Source of the DNA: Bryobacteraceae bacterium
Lineage (GTDB): Bacteria; Acidobacteriota; Terriglobia; Bryobacterales; Bryobacteraceae
Assembly (NCBI GenBank): GCA_029975915.1
Contig: JARKOC010000469.1
Location: 154,955 to 218,954 of the forward strand
DNA length: 64,000 nucleotides
Direction: 5' to 3'
Shown: one piece after another, positions 39,106-48,528 of the stretch
Numbering within the stretch: position 1 is the first letter of the stretch
Layout: each line of letters starts with the position of its first letter
The notes under the pieces: model-generated
Told to the model about the DNA's origin: nothing
What the model saw: only the letters and a program-made list of their open reading frames with translations
Databases searched by the model: none
Position numbers and translations under genes: made by a program

Positions 39106-40803
39106 ATGGCTACGACCTGCATCTCCCGGCGCGCTTTACTTCAAACATTTTCCGCTCTCTCTGTTGCGGCGCCATCTTGGGCCGCATCAAACTCGATTCG
39201 CTGCGATGTCGCCGTCATCGGCGGCGGAACCGGCGGCTGCGCAGCCGCTCTGGCCGCCCTGAGAACCGGCATGAAAGTGGTCATGACCGAGGAGACCTCC
39301 TGGATCGGCGGCCAGTTGACCTCGCAGGCCGTCCCGCCGGACGAACATCCCTGGATTGAATCCTTCGGCGCCACGCGATCCTACCGCGCCTACCGCGAAT
39401 CGGTCCGCCGGTATTATCGCGAACACTATCCGCTCACCCGCGAAGCGCTGGACAATCCCCGGCTGAATCCTGGCGGCGGTTCGGTGTCCGTGCTGACTCA
39501 TGAACCCAAAGTCTCGCTCGCGGTCCTCGAAGCGATGCTGGCGCCATATGTGTCCGCAGGCCAACTGGCCCTGCTCCGGCGCCACAAAGCGGCGTCAGCC
39601 GATGTGCAAGGTGCGCGGGTCCGTTCGGTGAAGGTGAAAAGCCTGGAGACGGGCTCAGTGAAGACCATCGACGCTGCCTATTTCATCGACGCCACCGAAA
39701 TGGGCGACCTTCTGCCGATGACGGGAACCGAGTTCGTCACGGGATTCGAACCCGCCAGCGAAACTGGAGAGTTGAATGCGCCAGCCTCTGCCCAGCCAGA
39801 CAACCATCAGGCGTTCACTGTTTGTTTCGCGCTCGGTTATGAAGCCGGCGCCGACCACACCATCGATAAGCCCGAGGAGTACGACTTCTGGCGAAGCTAC
39901 GTCCCGGCGATGCGCCCGCCCTGGCCCGGCAAGTTGCTTAGCTGGTCCATGTCGAACCCAATCACCCTGAAGGAGCGCGCGGTGATGTTCGATCCCACCA
40001 TGGACACCAGTCCCGCCGGCCTGCTCAATCTCTGGATTTACCGCCGCATCGTCCGCCAGCAGAACTTCCAGCCGGGTTTCTGCAAGGAGAGCGTGACCCT
40101 CGTCAACTGGCCCCAAAACGATTACTGGCTAGGCAACCTTTACGGCGGGACTGAAGCCGAAGCCGCCCGGCACCTCCAGCGCGGCAAGAACCTGAGCCTC
40201 TCTCTCGTCTATTGGATGCAGACCGAAGCCCCGCGCCAGGATGGCGGCCAGGGCTGGAAGGGTTTGCGGCTCCGTCCCGACATCACCGGCACCGAGGACG
40301 GCCTGGCGATGTACCCCTACATCCGTGAATCCCGCCGCATCCGCGCCGAGTTCACCGTTCTGGACCGTCACGTCGGCACCCAGGCCCGTATGAAAGCGAC
40401 CGGCAAATCACAGGATGAAGTCATCGCCGAGCGATTCAACGACAGCGTGGGCGTCGGTAGCTACCGCATCGATCTGCATCCGTCCTCCGGCGGCGACAAC
40501 TATATCGACGTGAGCTCCCTGCCCTTCCAGATTCCACTGGGCGCGCTCATTCCGCGCCGCATGGAAAATCTACTGCCGGCCTGCAAAAACCTCGGCGTAA
40601 CGCACATCACCAACGGCTGCTACCGCCTGCACCCGGTCGAGTGGAACATCGGCGAAGCCGCCGGCGCCGTCGCAGCGCATTGTGTCGCGAGCAATCTCAC
40701 ACCGCGCCAGGTGCGGAACACTGAGAAGTTGTTGCGCGATTTCCAGGCTTCGCTCACTCGCCAGGGATTCGAACTCGATTGGCCCCGCATCCGGCCCAGG
40801 TAA
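39106..40803 (+). CDS. Secreted FAD-dependent oxidoreductase
   Basis: A 565-residue flavoprotein of the FAD_oxidored (Pfam 12831) type. The N-terminus (CISRRALLQTFSALSVAAPSW) is a Tat-like signal, consistent with export after FAD loading. DVAVIGGGTGGCAAALAALR is the dinucleotide fold, ETSWIGGQLTSQ the conserved second motif, and DATEMGDLLPMTG the middle motif. Related proteins accompany glycan-degradation genes in Acidobacteria and Planctomycetes. The substrate is unknown. It diverges from the kinase-like gene with only 25 bases between the starts. Confidence 0.88.
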   Translation: MATTCISRRALLQTFSALSVAAPSWAASNSIRCDVAVIGGGTGGCAAALAALRTGMKVVMTEETSWIGGQLTSQAVPPDEHPWIESFGATRSYRAYRESVRRYYREHYPLTREALDNPRLNPGGGSVSVLTHEPKVSLAVLEAMLAPYVSAGQLALLRRHKAASADVQGARVRSVKVKSLETGSVKTIDAAYFIDATEMGDLLPMTGTEFVTGFEPASETGELNAPASAQPDNHQAFTVCFALGYEAGADHTIDKPEEYDFWRSYVPAMRPPWPGKLLSWSMSNPITLKERAVMFDPTMDTSPAGLLNLWIYRRIVRQQNFQPGFCKESVTLVNWPQNDYWLGNLYGGTEAEAARHLQRGKNLSLSLVYWMQTEAPRQDGGQGWKGLRLRPDITGTEDGLAMYPYIRESRRIRAEFTVLDRHVGTQARMKATGKSQDEVIAERFNDSVGVGSYRIDLHPSSGGDNYIDVSSLPFQIPLGALIPRRMENLLPACKNLGVTHITNGCYRLHPVEWNIGEAAGAVAAHCVASNLTPRQVRNTEKLLRDFQASLTRQGFELDWPRIRPR

Positions 40804-40914
40804 GGCGGGATTCCAGGCCAGAGAGGAGCCGTACGCACCTCGTCCGTGAAGTGTCGCCGCGAAACGGCATGCTGACCGCGTTTCGAGGACAAATCGAAAC
40901 CGGCCGCGCGTTGG

Positions 40915-41856
40915 TCAGTCCCGCCGGGCTTCCAATCGAGCCGCCTCTTCAGCCGTGATCTTGAGAAAACTGCCGTGCTTGGACTTATCGGGAAACGAGA
41001 TCATTGGCGTGGCGTTCTGCCAGTATGTGCGGTCGCGGCTGCGCATGGCGCGATATGTGGCGTGGTCGCGGTAGTGGTCGTAAAACACGATGGTATGATC
41101 GCCGACCACGAGTGCGGAAGGTCCCTCGGACCACTCCTCCGTGAACGCGTCGCCCTGGACCGTCCATGGCCCCCTGACCGTTGGGCCTGTCGCTCGCAGT
41201 ATCCGTTTGCGCAACGGCCGGACACGTTCGTCCTTGAAGTACATATCGAAGCCAGACGGTCCAGGGACGATGCTTGCGTCGATCACCGGGTAACCTGGAT
41301 CAAAGAACAGCCAGGTTTTGGAAAACGTCTTGAAGTCCCGCGTCGACCGGGCATAGATACGGTGATTGTTTCCGTTGTCGAGTGAGGCGGCGGTTTCTGG
41401 GAACAGTCCGGCGACTGTGGCGGACCAGAAGACGATCCACTCTCCCGTTTTTTCGTCATAGACAAGTTCGGGAGCCCACGTGTTCTTGACGCCCTCGACG
41501 CCGGGCATGGCGGGAGTGGCCACCTGCTCTCCCCATGTGACCAAATCGGCTGAGTGAGCGTGACCGAAAACGTTGCCGGTCCAGCCCCAGGTCCAGACCA
41601 TATGGAACCCGCCCTTCGGGTCTCGCGCCACATAGGGATCGCGCATCAACTGGCCTTCATGGGCGGGCGGGAGCCAGGGTTTTCCGCCATTGAGCGGACG
41701 GTAGTGGTAGCCGTCGTCACTGATCGCGAAGTAAACGCCGGTCTCGCCGTTATTCATGAAGTAGGCGAACAGGTACTTCTCCGAAGACTGGGCCGCGGAA
41801 TGCTCGCCCAGGAGAGCAGTTGCGCACAACAATAACGCGGCAATAGATCTCATCAT
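40915..41856 (-). CDS. Secreted GH43-like five-bladed beta-propeller glycosidase
   Basis: A 313-residue secreted protein (signal SIAALLLCATALLGEHSAAQ). The blades repeat a pattern like ISDDGYHYRPLNG and MVWTWGWTG, and GVEGVKNTWAPELVYDEKTG is the GH43-type element. The propeller Asp (MRDPYVARDP) and Asp in DASIVPGPSG are in place for GH43-like catalysis, but I could not assign all three acidic residues. A GntR regulator gene ends 15 bases upstream on the same strand, so the pair is probably an operon in which the regulator is read first. Confidence 0.75.
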   Translation of the reverse strand: MMRSIAALLLCATALLGEHSAAQSSEKYLFAYFMNNGETGVYFAISDDGYHYRPLNGGKPWLPPAHEGQLMRDPYVARDPKGGFHMVWTWGWTGNVFGHAHSADLVTWGEQVATPAMPGVEGVKNTWAPELVYDEKTGEWIVFWSATVAGLFPETAASLDNGNNHRIYARSTRDFKTFSKTWLFFDPGYPVIDASIVPGPSGFDMYFKDERVRPLRKRILRATGPTVRGPWTVQGDAFTEEWSEGPSALVVGDHTIVFYDHYRDHATYRAMRSRDRTYWQNATPMISFPDKSKHGSFLKITAEEAARLEARRD

Positions 41857-41871
41857 TACCCTCCGGGGAGC

Positions 41872-42600
41872 TCAATCTCCTTCGTCCGACAGTAATCCGA
41901 GCAATGAGGTGAAGTAGCCGTCAGCAATCTCCCTCATCTTTACGGAAGCGGCGCCAGCGTCACCTGCAATTATGAACTGGACCAAATCATTGAACTTCAC
42001 TGCATCCGCCTTCAGATCCAGAAATCCTTTCTCAATAGCCAGCCTGAGTCCGGTGGCGAGAACCGTAGGAACGGTACTTTCGAGTGTGCGCGCCGCCCAG
42101 GGATTCCCAGCGATCGACCATATCGTCCTTTGCAGATGAAGCGCTGCCTGAAAGAACGTCGGGACCGACCCAGATTCCGCTACCGTTCTCAATTCACTGC
42201 CACAGGCGCTCAGCGCGGCCTCATGTTCCGGGCGGAAGGATTCTGCGGCCCAACCGATCACGACTGGTTGCAGCACGTCGATCAGTCGCATGATCTGTTC
42301 CACATCCTGGCGCGTCAGCTTGACCACCGTGCATCCCGCGTTGGGCCGTTTCACCACCAGGCCCTGGGCCTCCAGGTCCTGCAATGCCTCACGGACGGGA
42401 ATAGAGCTGACGCCGAAACGGTCAACCAGCTCGCGCTCGATGAGTCTCGTGCCCGGCGCATAGACCCCAGTGATGATGTCCTGTTGCAGGAGTCTGGTCA
42501 ATTGTTGCCTTAGAGGAATTGCTGCCGTCACGGCCTCTATTGGGGCCCAGACCGGATGATGCTGACGAAGCGTAACTACACCGCGACGACGGAGGCTCAT
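41872..42600 (-). CDS. GntR/FadR-type transcriptional regulator
   Basis: A 242-residue regulator. The winged helix-turn-helix (LQQDIITGVYAPGTRLIERE, FGVSSIPVREALQDLEAQGL) is followed by an all-helical FCD domain that binds small organic acids or sugar acids in this family. Metal-binding His/Asp residues of FCD are only partly visible (ALHLQRTIW). The GH43-like gene lies 15 bases downstream, which suggests control of its own operon. The ATG lies at the start of an N-terminal extension of about 30 residues that is not conserved. Confidence 0.9.
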   Translation of the reverse strand: MSLRRRGVVTLRQHHPVWAPIEAVTAAIPLRQQLTRLLQQDIITGVYAPGTRLIERELVDRFGVSSIPVREALQDLEAQGLVVKRPNAGCTVVKLTRQDVEQIMRLIDVLQPVVIGWAAESFRPEHEAALSACGSELRTVAESGSVPTFFQAALHLQRTIWSIAGNPWAARTLESTVPTVLATGLRLAIEKGFLDLKADAVKFNDLVQFIIAGDAGAASVKMREIADGYFTSLLGLLSDEGD

Positions 42601-42878
42601 GAAGGTACTATAGCGAAGCCAGCGCGCCGGGTCTGATGTGCGGGGGAACTGAGCGGACCGTTTCTCTCACCCTTGCGCCCTCGGCGCCAGTCGCGCCAGC
42701 CGCTGGCGGCTTCTGCCGATCTGCCGCTGGAGTATTCAGATGCTCGTAGTACAGATTCCAGTTGACCGGCCATCACGCTTTTTCTATGCTGAATCGAATG
42801 TGATGACCGGGCTTGTAACGGGGCCCAAACGTCTCGACTCATCGGCCCCCGCTGCGCCCGGGAAGAAGTAGTCAATAC

Positions 42879-43973
42879 ATGAACATTAAACTATTGAATC
42901 GGCGGACGATTCTCTCGGCGCCTCTGGCCTTGGCGTCACCACTTCGAGCACTGGCGGCGCCACGGACCGAGGTGGCAATCGACGGAGATGCCTTCCTGAT
43001 CAACGGAAAGCCAACTTACGCCGGCCGGGAGTGGCGCGGCATGAAAATCGAAGGCCTGCTCATGAACTCGCGCATGGTCCAGGGGACTTTCGACGATCTC
43101 AATCCGGCAACGCGGAGCCGCTGGAACTACCCGGACACAGGCAAGTGGGATCCAGAGCGCAACACACGGGAGTTCGTCGCGGCCATGCCCGAATGGCGCA
43201 AACACGGCCTGCTGGCCTTCACGGTGAATTTCCAGGGAGGCAGCCCTCAGGGGTATTCGAAAGAGCAGCCATGGGAAAACAACGCGTTCGAACCGGACGG
43301 GAAACTCCGTCCGGCATATCTCAAGCGGATGAAGGCGATCCTCGATGCCGCCGACTTGCAGGGCATGGTGGTCATCGTCGGGCTTTTCTATTTCGGCCAG
43401 GACGAGCGTCTGAAAAACGAGGACGCGGTGGTGAAGGGCGCAGAAAACGCCGTGGGCTGGCTGTTCGATCAAGGCTACCGCAACATCCTGATCGAGATCA
43501 CGAACGAAACGATGCAGCGATATGACCACGAGATCTTGAGGCCCGAGCGCGTTCATGAGTTGATCGATTGGGTGAAGGCCATCCGCAAGAATGGACGGCG
43601 CTTCCTCACAGGTGTGAGCTATGGCGGCGGAACGATTCCCCGCTCCAACGTGGCCCGGTCGTCCGATTTCCTGCTCATCCATGGCAACGGCGTGAAGCAA
43701 CCGGAGAGGATCCGGCAGATGGTGGACCAGACGCGCGCCGTCGAGGACTACCGGACCATGCCGATTCTGTTCAACGAGGATGACCACTTCGACTTTGACA
43801 AGCCCGACAACAACATGGTGGCGGCGGTCTCGAAGTACGCGTCCTGGGGCTATTTCGACCCCGGCGAGAGCAACTATGTGGACGGCTATCAGTGCCCGCC
43901 GGTGAATTGGGGCATCAATACGGAACGCAAGCGGGCGTTCTTCAATCTGCTCAAAGAGGTAACGGGCAGCTAA
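42879..43973 (+). CDS. Secreted TIM-barrel glycoside hydrolase, GH5-like
   Basis: A 364-residue protein with an export signal (LNRRTILSAPLALASPL), possibly Tat. Alternating strands and helices of a TIM barrel are clear: FTVNFQGGSP, MVVIVGLFYFG, and the pair ILIEITNETM and PILFNEDDHFD. The Asn-Glu-Thr after a hydrophobic strand is the clan GH-A acid/base position, and the second Glu would be the nucleophile. The substrate cannot be told. It is divergent from the GntR-GH43 pair, so the three may form one glycan locus. aat begins 13 bases downstream but is unrelated in function. Confidence 0.7.
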   Translation: MNIKLLNRRTILSAPLALASPLRALAAPRTEVAIDGDAFLINGKPTYAGREWRGMKIEGLLMNSRMVQGTFDDLNPATRSRWNYPDTGKWDPERNTREFVAAMPEWRKHGLLAFTVNFQGGSPQGYSKEQPWENNAFEPDGKLRPAYLKRMKAILDAADLQGMVVIVGLFYFGQDERLKNEDAVVKGAENAVGWLFDQGYRNILIEITNETMQRYDHEILRPERVHELIDWVKAIRKNGRRFLTGVSYGGGTIPRSNVARSSDFLLIHGNGVKQPERIRQMVDQTRAVEDYRTMPILFNEDDHFDFDKPDNNMVAAVSKYASWGYFDPGESNYVDGYQCPPVNWGINTERKRAFFNLLKEVTGS

Positions 43974-43986
43974 GCTGAAGATCGGG

Positions 43987-44580
43987 ATGGAATCCGATCT
44001 GGTTGGCGTCAGCCGTGACCTCGATGTTCGCACAGTGCTCGAAGCCTATGCGCGCGGCTTTTTCCCCATGGGCGGCCGCCGCGTCATCACCTGGCATTGT
44101 CCGCAAACGCGAGCTATCCTGCCGCTGGACGGGTTCCACGTTTCAAGGTCGCTGGCTCGCACGATCAGGCGCGGCGGATTCGAGATCAATTTCGACAACG
44201 CGTTCGGCGAGGTGATGCGCGGATGCGCCGATCGCGAAGATACCTGGATCGACGCCCGGATTCTGCGAGTGTACACGGAACTCCATAAATCGGGACACGC
44301 TCATTCTTGCGAGGTCTGGATGAAGGGCGTACTTGCGGGCGGGGTCTATGGTGTTCACATCGGCGGGGCGTTTTTCGCGGAATCGATGTTCCACCGGGTA
44401 ACCGGCATGTCGAAGGTGGCGTTGTGGGCGCTGGTGAAACGGCTGCGCGAGCGCGGATTCACGCTTCTGGAGGTCCAGTATCTGACGCCACATTTGGCGA
44501 GTCTCGGGGCGGTGGAGGTTGGATTTGTGGAGTATGAAAGGCTTCTCGCCTCAGCGATCAAACAAAAGTGTGCGTTTTGA
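43987..44580 (+). CDS. aat: Leucyl/phenylalanyl-tRNA-protein transferase
   Basis: N-end rule enzyme that adds Leu or Phe to N-terminal Arg/Lys residues, marking proteins for ClpAP. The protein has 197 residues. Conserved stretches: YARGFFPMGG, DTWIDARIL, HKSGHAHSCEVW, and GVHIGGAFFAESMFHR followed by SKVAL and LLEVQYLTPHLASLGAVEV. The common Ser-Pro before the first Arg loop is Cys-Pro here. AAGATCGGG precedes ATG 43987. Confidence 0.92.
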   Translation: MESDLVGVSRDLDVRTVLEAYARGFFPMGGRRVITWHCPQTRAILPLDGFHVSRSLARTIRRGGFEINFDNAFGEVMRGCADREDTWIDARILRVYTELHKSGHAHSCEVWMKGVLAGGVYGVHIGGAFFAESMFHRVTGMSKVALWALVKRLRERGFTLLEVQYLTPHLASLGAVEVGFVEYERLLASAIKQKCAF

Positions 44581-44743
44581 AGGGCAACCGGCTCGCCTGT
44601 TCTTGAGTGACTGTCCTGAAGCTCCCAACTGGAGAAGCACGAGCGAGAGTGCACCCAGATGATGAGGAGAGCCGCACACCTGCGGCCTCCGTGAGAGGTG
44701 CCCTAGCCCGTTTATCTGTGGAGAGGAGCGAGGAGGCGCCCAG

Positions 44744-45598
44744 CTACCGCACTGGCCCGGCGAAGAACGTCAGAGACTTGTCGATGAACTCGCGCATTTC
44801 GCTGCGTTTCACGACTGCGTCTAGAAACCCGTGCTCACAGACAAACTCCGAACGCTGAAACCCCTCGGGCAGTTTCTGCCGGATGGTCTGTTCGATCACG
44901 CGCGGGCCGGCGAAGCCGATCAATGCGCCCGGTTCGCCGATATTAAGATCGCCCAGCATGGCGAAACTGGCCGTCGTTCCACCCGTGGTTGGATCGGTCA
45001 GCACGCTGATATAGGGAACTTTCGCGCGGTCGAGCAGCATGAGCGACGCGGAGATCTTAGTCAATTGCATCAGGCTCACGGCGCCCTCCTGCATGCGCGC
45101 GCCGCCTGAAGCCGAAACGATAATCAGCGGAACCCGGTCCTTGATTGACCGCTCGATGGCGCGCGTGATCTTCTCGCCCATCACCGATCCCATCGATCCG
45201 CCAATGAACTTCAGCTCCAGCGAGCAGACATTCACCGTGCGGCCCATCAGCTTGCCAGTCACCGAGATCACCGCGTCCTTCATCCCGAGGGCCTTCTGCG
45301 TGGCCGCCAGCCGGGATTTGTAGGACTTCGAATCGACAAAGCCCAGCGGGTCTGTCGATTGCAGCGCGGCGTCGTGCTCGGTCCAGTTCTCATCGTCGAG
45401 CAGGTATTTCAAGCGGGTCCGGGCATCGATTTTGAAATGGTAGTTACACTTTGGGCAGCAGTTCAGGGTTTCGGTGAGGTCCTTGCGCCATATGATCTGG
45501 CGGCAGCCTTCGCACTTAACCCATAGCCCTTCCGTGCGGACATGCCGCTCTTCGTCGCCGACCTTGGCGACCTTCTTTGCGGATTTGAACCAGTCCAT
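44744..45598 (-). CDS. accD: Acetyl-CoA carboxylase carboxyltransferase subunit beta
   Basis: Carries the N-terminal zinc ribbon (CEGCRQIIWRKDL, then CCPKCNYHF) and the crotonase-like half of the carboxyltransferase that makes malonyl-CoA for fatty acid synthesis; 284 residues from ATG 45598. GGSMGSVMGEKITRAIE and SASGGARMQEGAVSLMQL form the acyl-CoA site, and DPTTGGTTASFAMLGD is also typical. Two further ATGs (45604 and 45607) lie just upstream; none has a clear ribosome site. The partner accA is not in the window. rlmH lies upstream on the same strand. Confidence 0.95.
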   Translation of the reverse strand: MDWFKSAKKVAKVGDEERHVRTEGLWVKCEGCRQIIWRKDLTETLNCCPKCNYHFKIDARTRLKYLLDDENWTEHDAALQSTDPLGFVDSKSYKSRLAATQKALGMKDAVISVTGKLMGRTVNVCSLELKFIGGSMGSVMGEKITRAIERSIKDRVPLIIVSASGGARMQEGAVSLMQLTKISASLMLLDRAKVPYISVLTDPTTGGTTASFAMLGDLNIGEPGALIGFAGPRVIEQTIRQKLPEGFQRSEFVCEHGFLDAVVKRSEMREFIDKSLTFFAGPVR

Positions 45599-45632
45599 CG
45601 ACATCATGCGCCCAAATGGGCTACCTTCCACC

Positions 45633-46052
45633 CTAGCGCGGGTAGGGATGGCCCCGCAATGTGGCCAGCGCCCGGTAGATCTGCTCGGCGAGGATGGCGC
45701 GGGCCAGTTCGTGCGGCAGGGTCATGGGCGTCAGGCTCAGCAAGAGGCTGGCTTTCGATCTCCATTCCGGCGGCAGGCCGTCGTGGCCGCCAACGAGAAA
45801 AACGAGATCCAGCGCGTCATATTCGGCTGAACGCACCAGTTCGACGAATCCGGCCGTGTCCATCAGCTTGCCAGCCGGATCGAGAAACACTTTCCGCGCC
45901 GGTGCATGTTTCATCGGAACATCCAAACGCCGCGGATCAATCTCCCTCATCTCGCAATCCATGTAACGCGAGGCGCGTTTCATATACTCGGCGGCGAGCG
46001 CGTTGGAGTGCGTTTCCTTGGCGCGTCCAATGTAGTAAAGCCACAGTTTCAT
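45633..46052 (-). CDS. rlmH: 23S rRNA (pseudouridine-1915-N3) methyltransferase
   Basis: SPOUT-class methyltransferase, 139 residues from ATG 46052 (MKLWLYYIGRAK). The knot region LVFLVGGHDGLPPEW and TPMTLPHELARAILAEQIYRA is diagnostic. The usual C-terminal ending of the family, Pro-Tyr-His, is Pro-Tyr-Pro-Arg here; the His takes part in substrate binding in studied enzymes, so this is a notable change at the last residues. accD starts 34 bases downstream. Confidence 0.92.
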   Translation of the reverse strand: MKLWLYYIGRAKETHSNALAAEYMKRASRYMDCEMREIDPRRLDVPMKHAPARKVFLDPAGKLMDTAGFVELVRSAEYDALDLVFLVGGHDGLPPEWRSKASLLLSLTPMTLPHELARAILAEQIYRALATLRGHPYPR

Positions 46053-46137
46053 CGGCGTCCCGAAAACTCCCGCTTGCGCTAAGCCTCCCAATTATTGCAC
46101 TCTGGAAGGTTTCCTCAAAACCGAGACGGTTACCATA

Positions 46138-47094
46138 ATGAGATTTCGCGTCCTCTATCACGACCACTGCTTCGACGGCTCGGCTTCTGCCGCCTTTTTC
46201 AGCCGCTTCGTCCAGGACAAGCTCCACCCAGACGCCGAGTTTAGCTTCACCGGCCTGGCCCACAAAGCGTCCCAACTGTTTGACGACTCTATGTTCGATG
46301 GCGACGAGAACGCCATTGTCGATTTCAAGTATTCCACCAGCGACCGGCTCACCTGGTGGTTTGACCATCACCAATCCGCCTTCTTGACGCCAGAAGACGC
46401 CCGCCACTACGAAGCGAACAAAGCCAGCCGTAACTTCCACTTCGACCCAGCTTACGGATCTTGCACGAAGTTCATCGCTGATGTCACAAACCGGCTCTAC
46501 GGGTATGCGCCAGCCGATCTCGATGAACTCGTCCATTGGGCCGATATCGTCGACCGCGCCAACTACGGCTCGGCCGAAGAGGCCGTCATGATGCGCGAGC
46601 CGGCCATGAAGTTGACTTTAGTCATCGAGGCCATGAAAGGCTCCGAAGGCGTGCATCGCATCATCCGGATGATGCGGCATATGCGGCTGGCTGAGATTGT
46701 GGCCGGCGATTGGGTGCAATCGCAGTTCAAGCCCCTGTGGGAGCGCCACCTGGGTTCGATCGACATCATCCGCAACACCGGCCGCTGCGCCAACGGCGTG
46801 GTTTACTTCGATGTGGCCGGTTATGAGATGGAAGGCTATAACAAGTTCGTCCCCTACTGGTTGTTTCCCGAAGCGACCTATTCGGTTTCGGTGTCGCTGG
46901 CCAGCTTCCGGGCCAAAGTGAGCGTCGGTTCAAACCCTTGGGCGGCCCAGGAGCCTTCCCGGAATCTGGCCACCATCTGCGAACGCTATGGCGGGGGCGG
47001 CCATCCGCGAGTCGGCGCCATCAGCTTCGAGCGGACACAAGTGGATGAGGCCCGCCGCGTCGCCCTTGAGATCGTCGAAGAGTTGCGCGCCTGA
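46138..47094 (+). CDS. DHH-family phosphoesterase
   Basis: A 318-residue metal-dependent phosphoesterase. The N-terminal DHH domain shows LYHDHCFDGSASAAFF, an Asp in AIVDFKY and the WWFDHHQSA motif. The C-terminal DHHA1-like part ends in the glycine motif RYGGGGHPRVGAI. This arrangement is that of cytoplasmic DHH phosphatases of the NrnA/exopolyphosphatase type; candidates are nanoRNA, cyclic dinucleotide products or polyphosphate. No signal peptide. It diverges from rlmH. Confidence 0.85.
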   Translation: MRFRVLYHDHCFDGSASAAFFSRFVQDKLHPDAEFSFTGLAHKASQLFDDSMFDGDENAIVDFKYSTSDRLTWWFDHHQSAFLTPEDARHYEANKASRNFHFDPAYGSCTKFIADVTNRLYGYAPADLDELVHWADIVDRANYGSAEEAVMMREPAMKLTLVIEAMKGSEGVHRIIRMMRHMRLAEIVAGDWVQSQFKPLWERHLGSIDIIRNTGRCANGVVYFDVAGYEMEGYNKFVPYWLFPEATYSVSVSLASFRAKVSVGSNPWAAQEPSRNLATICERYGGGGHPRVGAISFERTQVDEARRVALEIVEELRA

Positions 47095-47339
47095 TTTTTC
47101 CTCAAGTCCCATTCCCAATGCCGATATGGCCAGTGGAGGCAGGCGATGCTCGAATCAGTCGTTCTCACACGTGGCCAGGTTTGGTTGAGTCCGGAAGTCC
47201 GCGAGTTGGTTGGGCTTCACGAGGCCGATGATCAGGTCGGTTTCGCTGTCCTTCTGGAGGAAGCCTCGCAACAGATTGAAGGAAAAGAGGTTTCTCCACT
47301 CAGCCAGTGCGCGTGAGAGGTCGTGCCCGCGCCTCAGGA

Positions 47340-48386
47340 CTACCTGGAAGTGCCGGCGCTGTGAATCTGGACTAGTCTGTCCGTGGCAGGTTCGAACGGG
47401 CGAGTGTCCGGCATCGTCTGCGGTGCGCGCCAACTGTCGAAATAGCTGACGTAATGGACACAACTCACGGTGCAGTAGGGCGCGCAGGCCTTCTCCGTCA
47501 GATACTCGCGCCGGATGTCATCAAGTGAGTACTCTTTGAGAGCCTTGCCGGGGTAGCCGCGCTGCTGCGAACAATAGTGAACCAAACCATCCTCACAGAT
47601 GTAGAGGTAACGGGCCCCGGCGCGGCAGCGCCACTGAGCGGGCTGGCCGTTGGCGATCGCCTCCTGGAAGAAGCTTAACTGCGAGAAGTTCCGCTTTTCC
47701 AACGCCTTAACCGCGAGGTAGATCTCCCGCTCCTTCTCTGAAAGCGGCTTCAACTGCCCTGTATGGTCGTGGATGATGCCGATCGTCGAACTGAAGCCAA
47801 GAGCCACGGCCCGCTTGCCGATCACCAGCGCATCGTCCGGGTTCTTTACGCCGCCCCCAACCACAGAGTTGATGTTGACGTGGAACAATGCGTGCTTCGA
47901 CAGCAGTTGCAATTTCCGGTCGAGCACTTTCAGACTCTTCTTTGAGACCTCGTCAGGCATCACGTTGTCAATCGAGATCTGCATGTGATCCAGGCCGGCC
48001 CGGTTCAACCGTTCGATCCGGTCCGCCGTCAGCAGGTATCCGTTGGTGATCAGCCCGGTGATCGCCCCTGTCGACCGGATCCGGCGAATGATCTGGTCCA
48101 GATCTGGGTGCAGCAGCGGTTCACCGCCCGAAATAGTGATGATGCCCGTTCCCAATCGCCCCAGACGGTCAATGCGGTCGAACATGACCTCGGTGTCAAC
48201 TGGTTTTGAGTAGTCGTCGAACTCGTTACAATAGGTGCACGCCAAGTTGCACCGCCGGATGGGGATGATGTGCGCCATGATGGGGTGGTCCTTATGGACC
48301 GCGCCATAGGCGATCATCTTCAGTTCGCGGAGTCGACGCTTAAGTGCTGCCCAGTCCCTGCGGGCCCGAAATGCGTGGTCCGGCAT
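47340..48386 (-). CDS. Radical SAM protein with SPASM-like C-terminus
   Basis: A 348-residue enzyme. The radical SAM cluster motif is CNLACTYC (C-x3-C-x2-C) near residue 45, with GEP in ISGGEPLLHPDL and the SAM strand GLDHMQISIDNV. The C-terminal part has a Cys set (CRAGARYLYICEDGLVHYC and CAPYCTVSCVH) that could bind an auxiliary cluster as in SPASM/twitch domains. Such proteins are widespread in Acidobacteria. It could modify a peptide or a small molecule, but no precursor gene was found next to it. Confidence 0.85.
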   Translation of the reverse strand: MPDHAFRARRDWAALKRRLRELKMIAYGAVHKDHPIMAHIIPIRRCNLACTYCNEFDDYSKPVDTEVMFDRIDRLGRLGTGIITISGGEPLLHPDLDQIIRRIRSTGAITGLITNGYLLTADRIERLNRAGLDHMQISIDNVMPDEVSKKSLKVLDRKLQLLSKHALFHVNINSVVGGGVKNPDDALVIGKRAVALGFSSTIGIIHDHTGQLKPLSEKEREIYLAVKALEKRNFSQLSFFQEAIANGQPAQWRCRAGARYLYICEDGLVHYCSQQRGYPGKALKEYSLDDIRREYLTEKACAPYCTVSCVHYVSYFDSWRAPQTMPDTRPFEPATDRLVQIHSAGTSR

Positions 48387-48528
48387 GAGAAATTCGCTTT
48401 CTGTATTAGAGCATGAGACTGGCTCGAACGATGCTTAAACGCGGCCCAACGGCGCCATTCGAGGGTCGAACGGCGGTTTCGGAAGTCTCTATGGGGCTAA
48501 TATGTTACCTGGAGGTACACTTCAGGCA

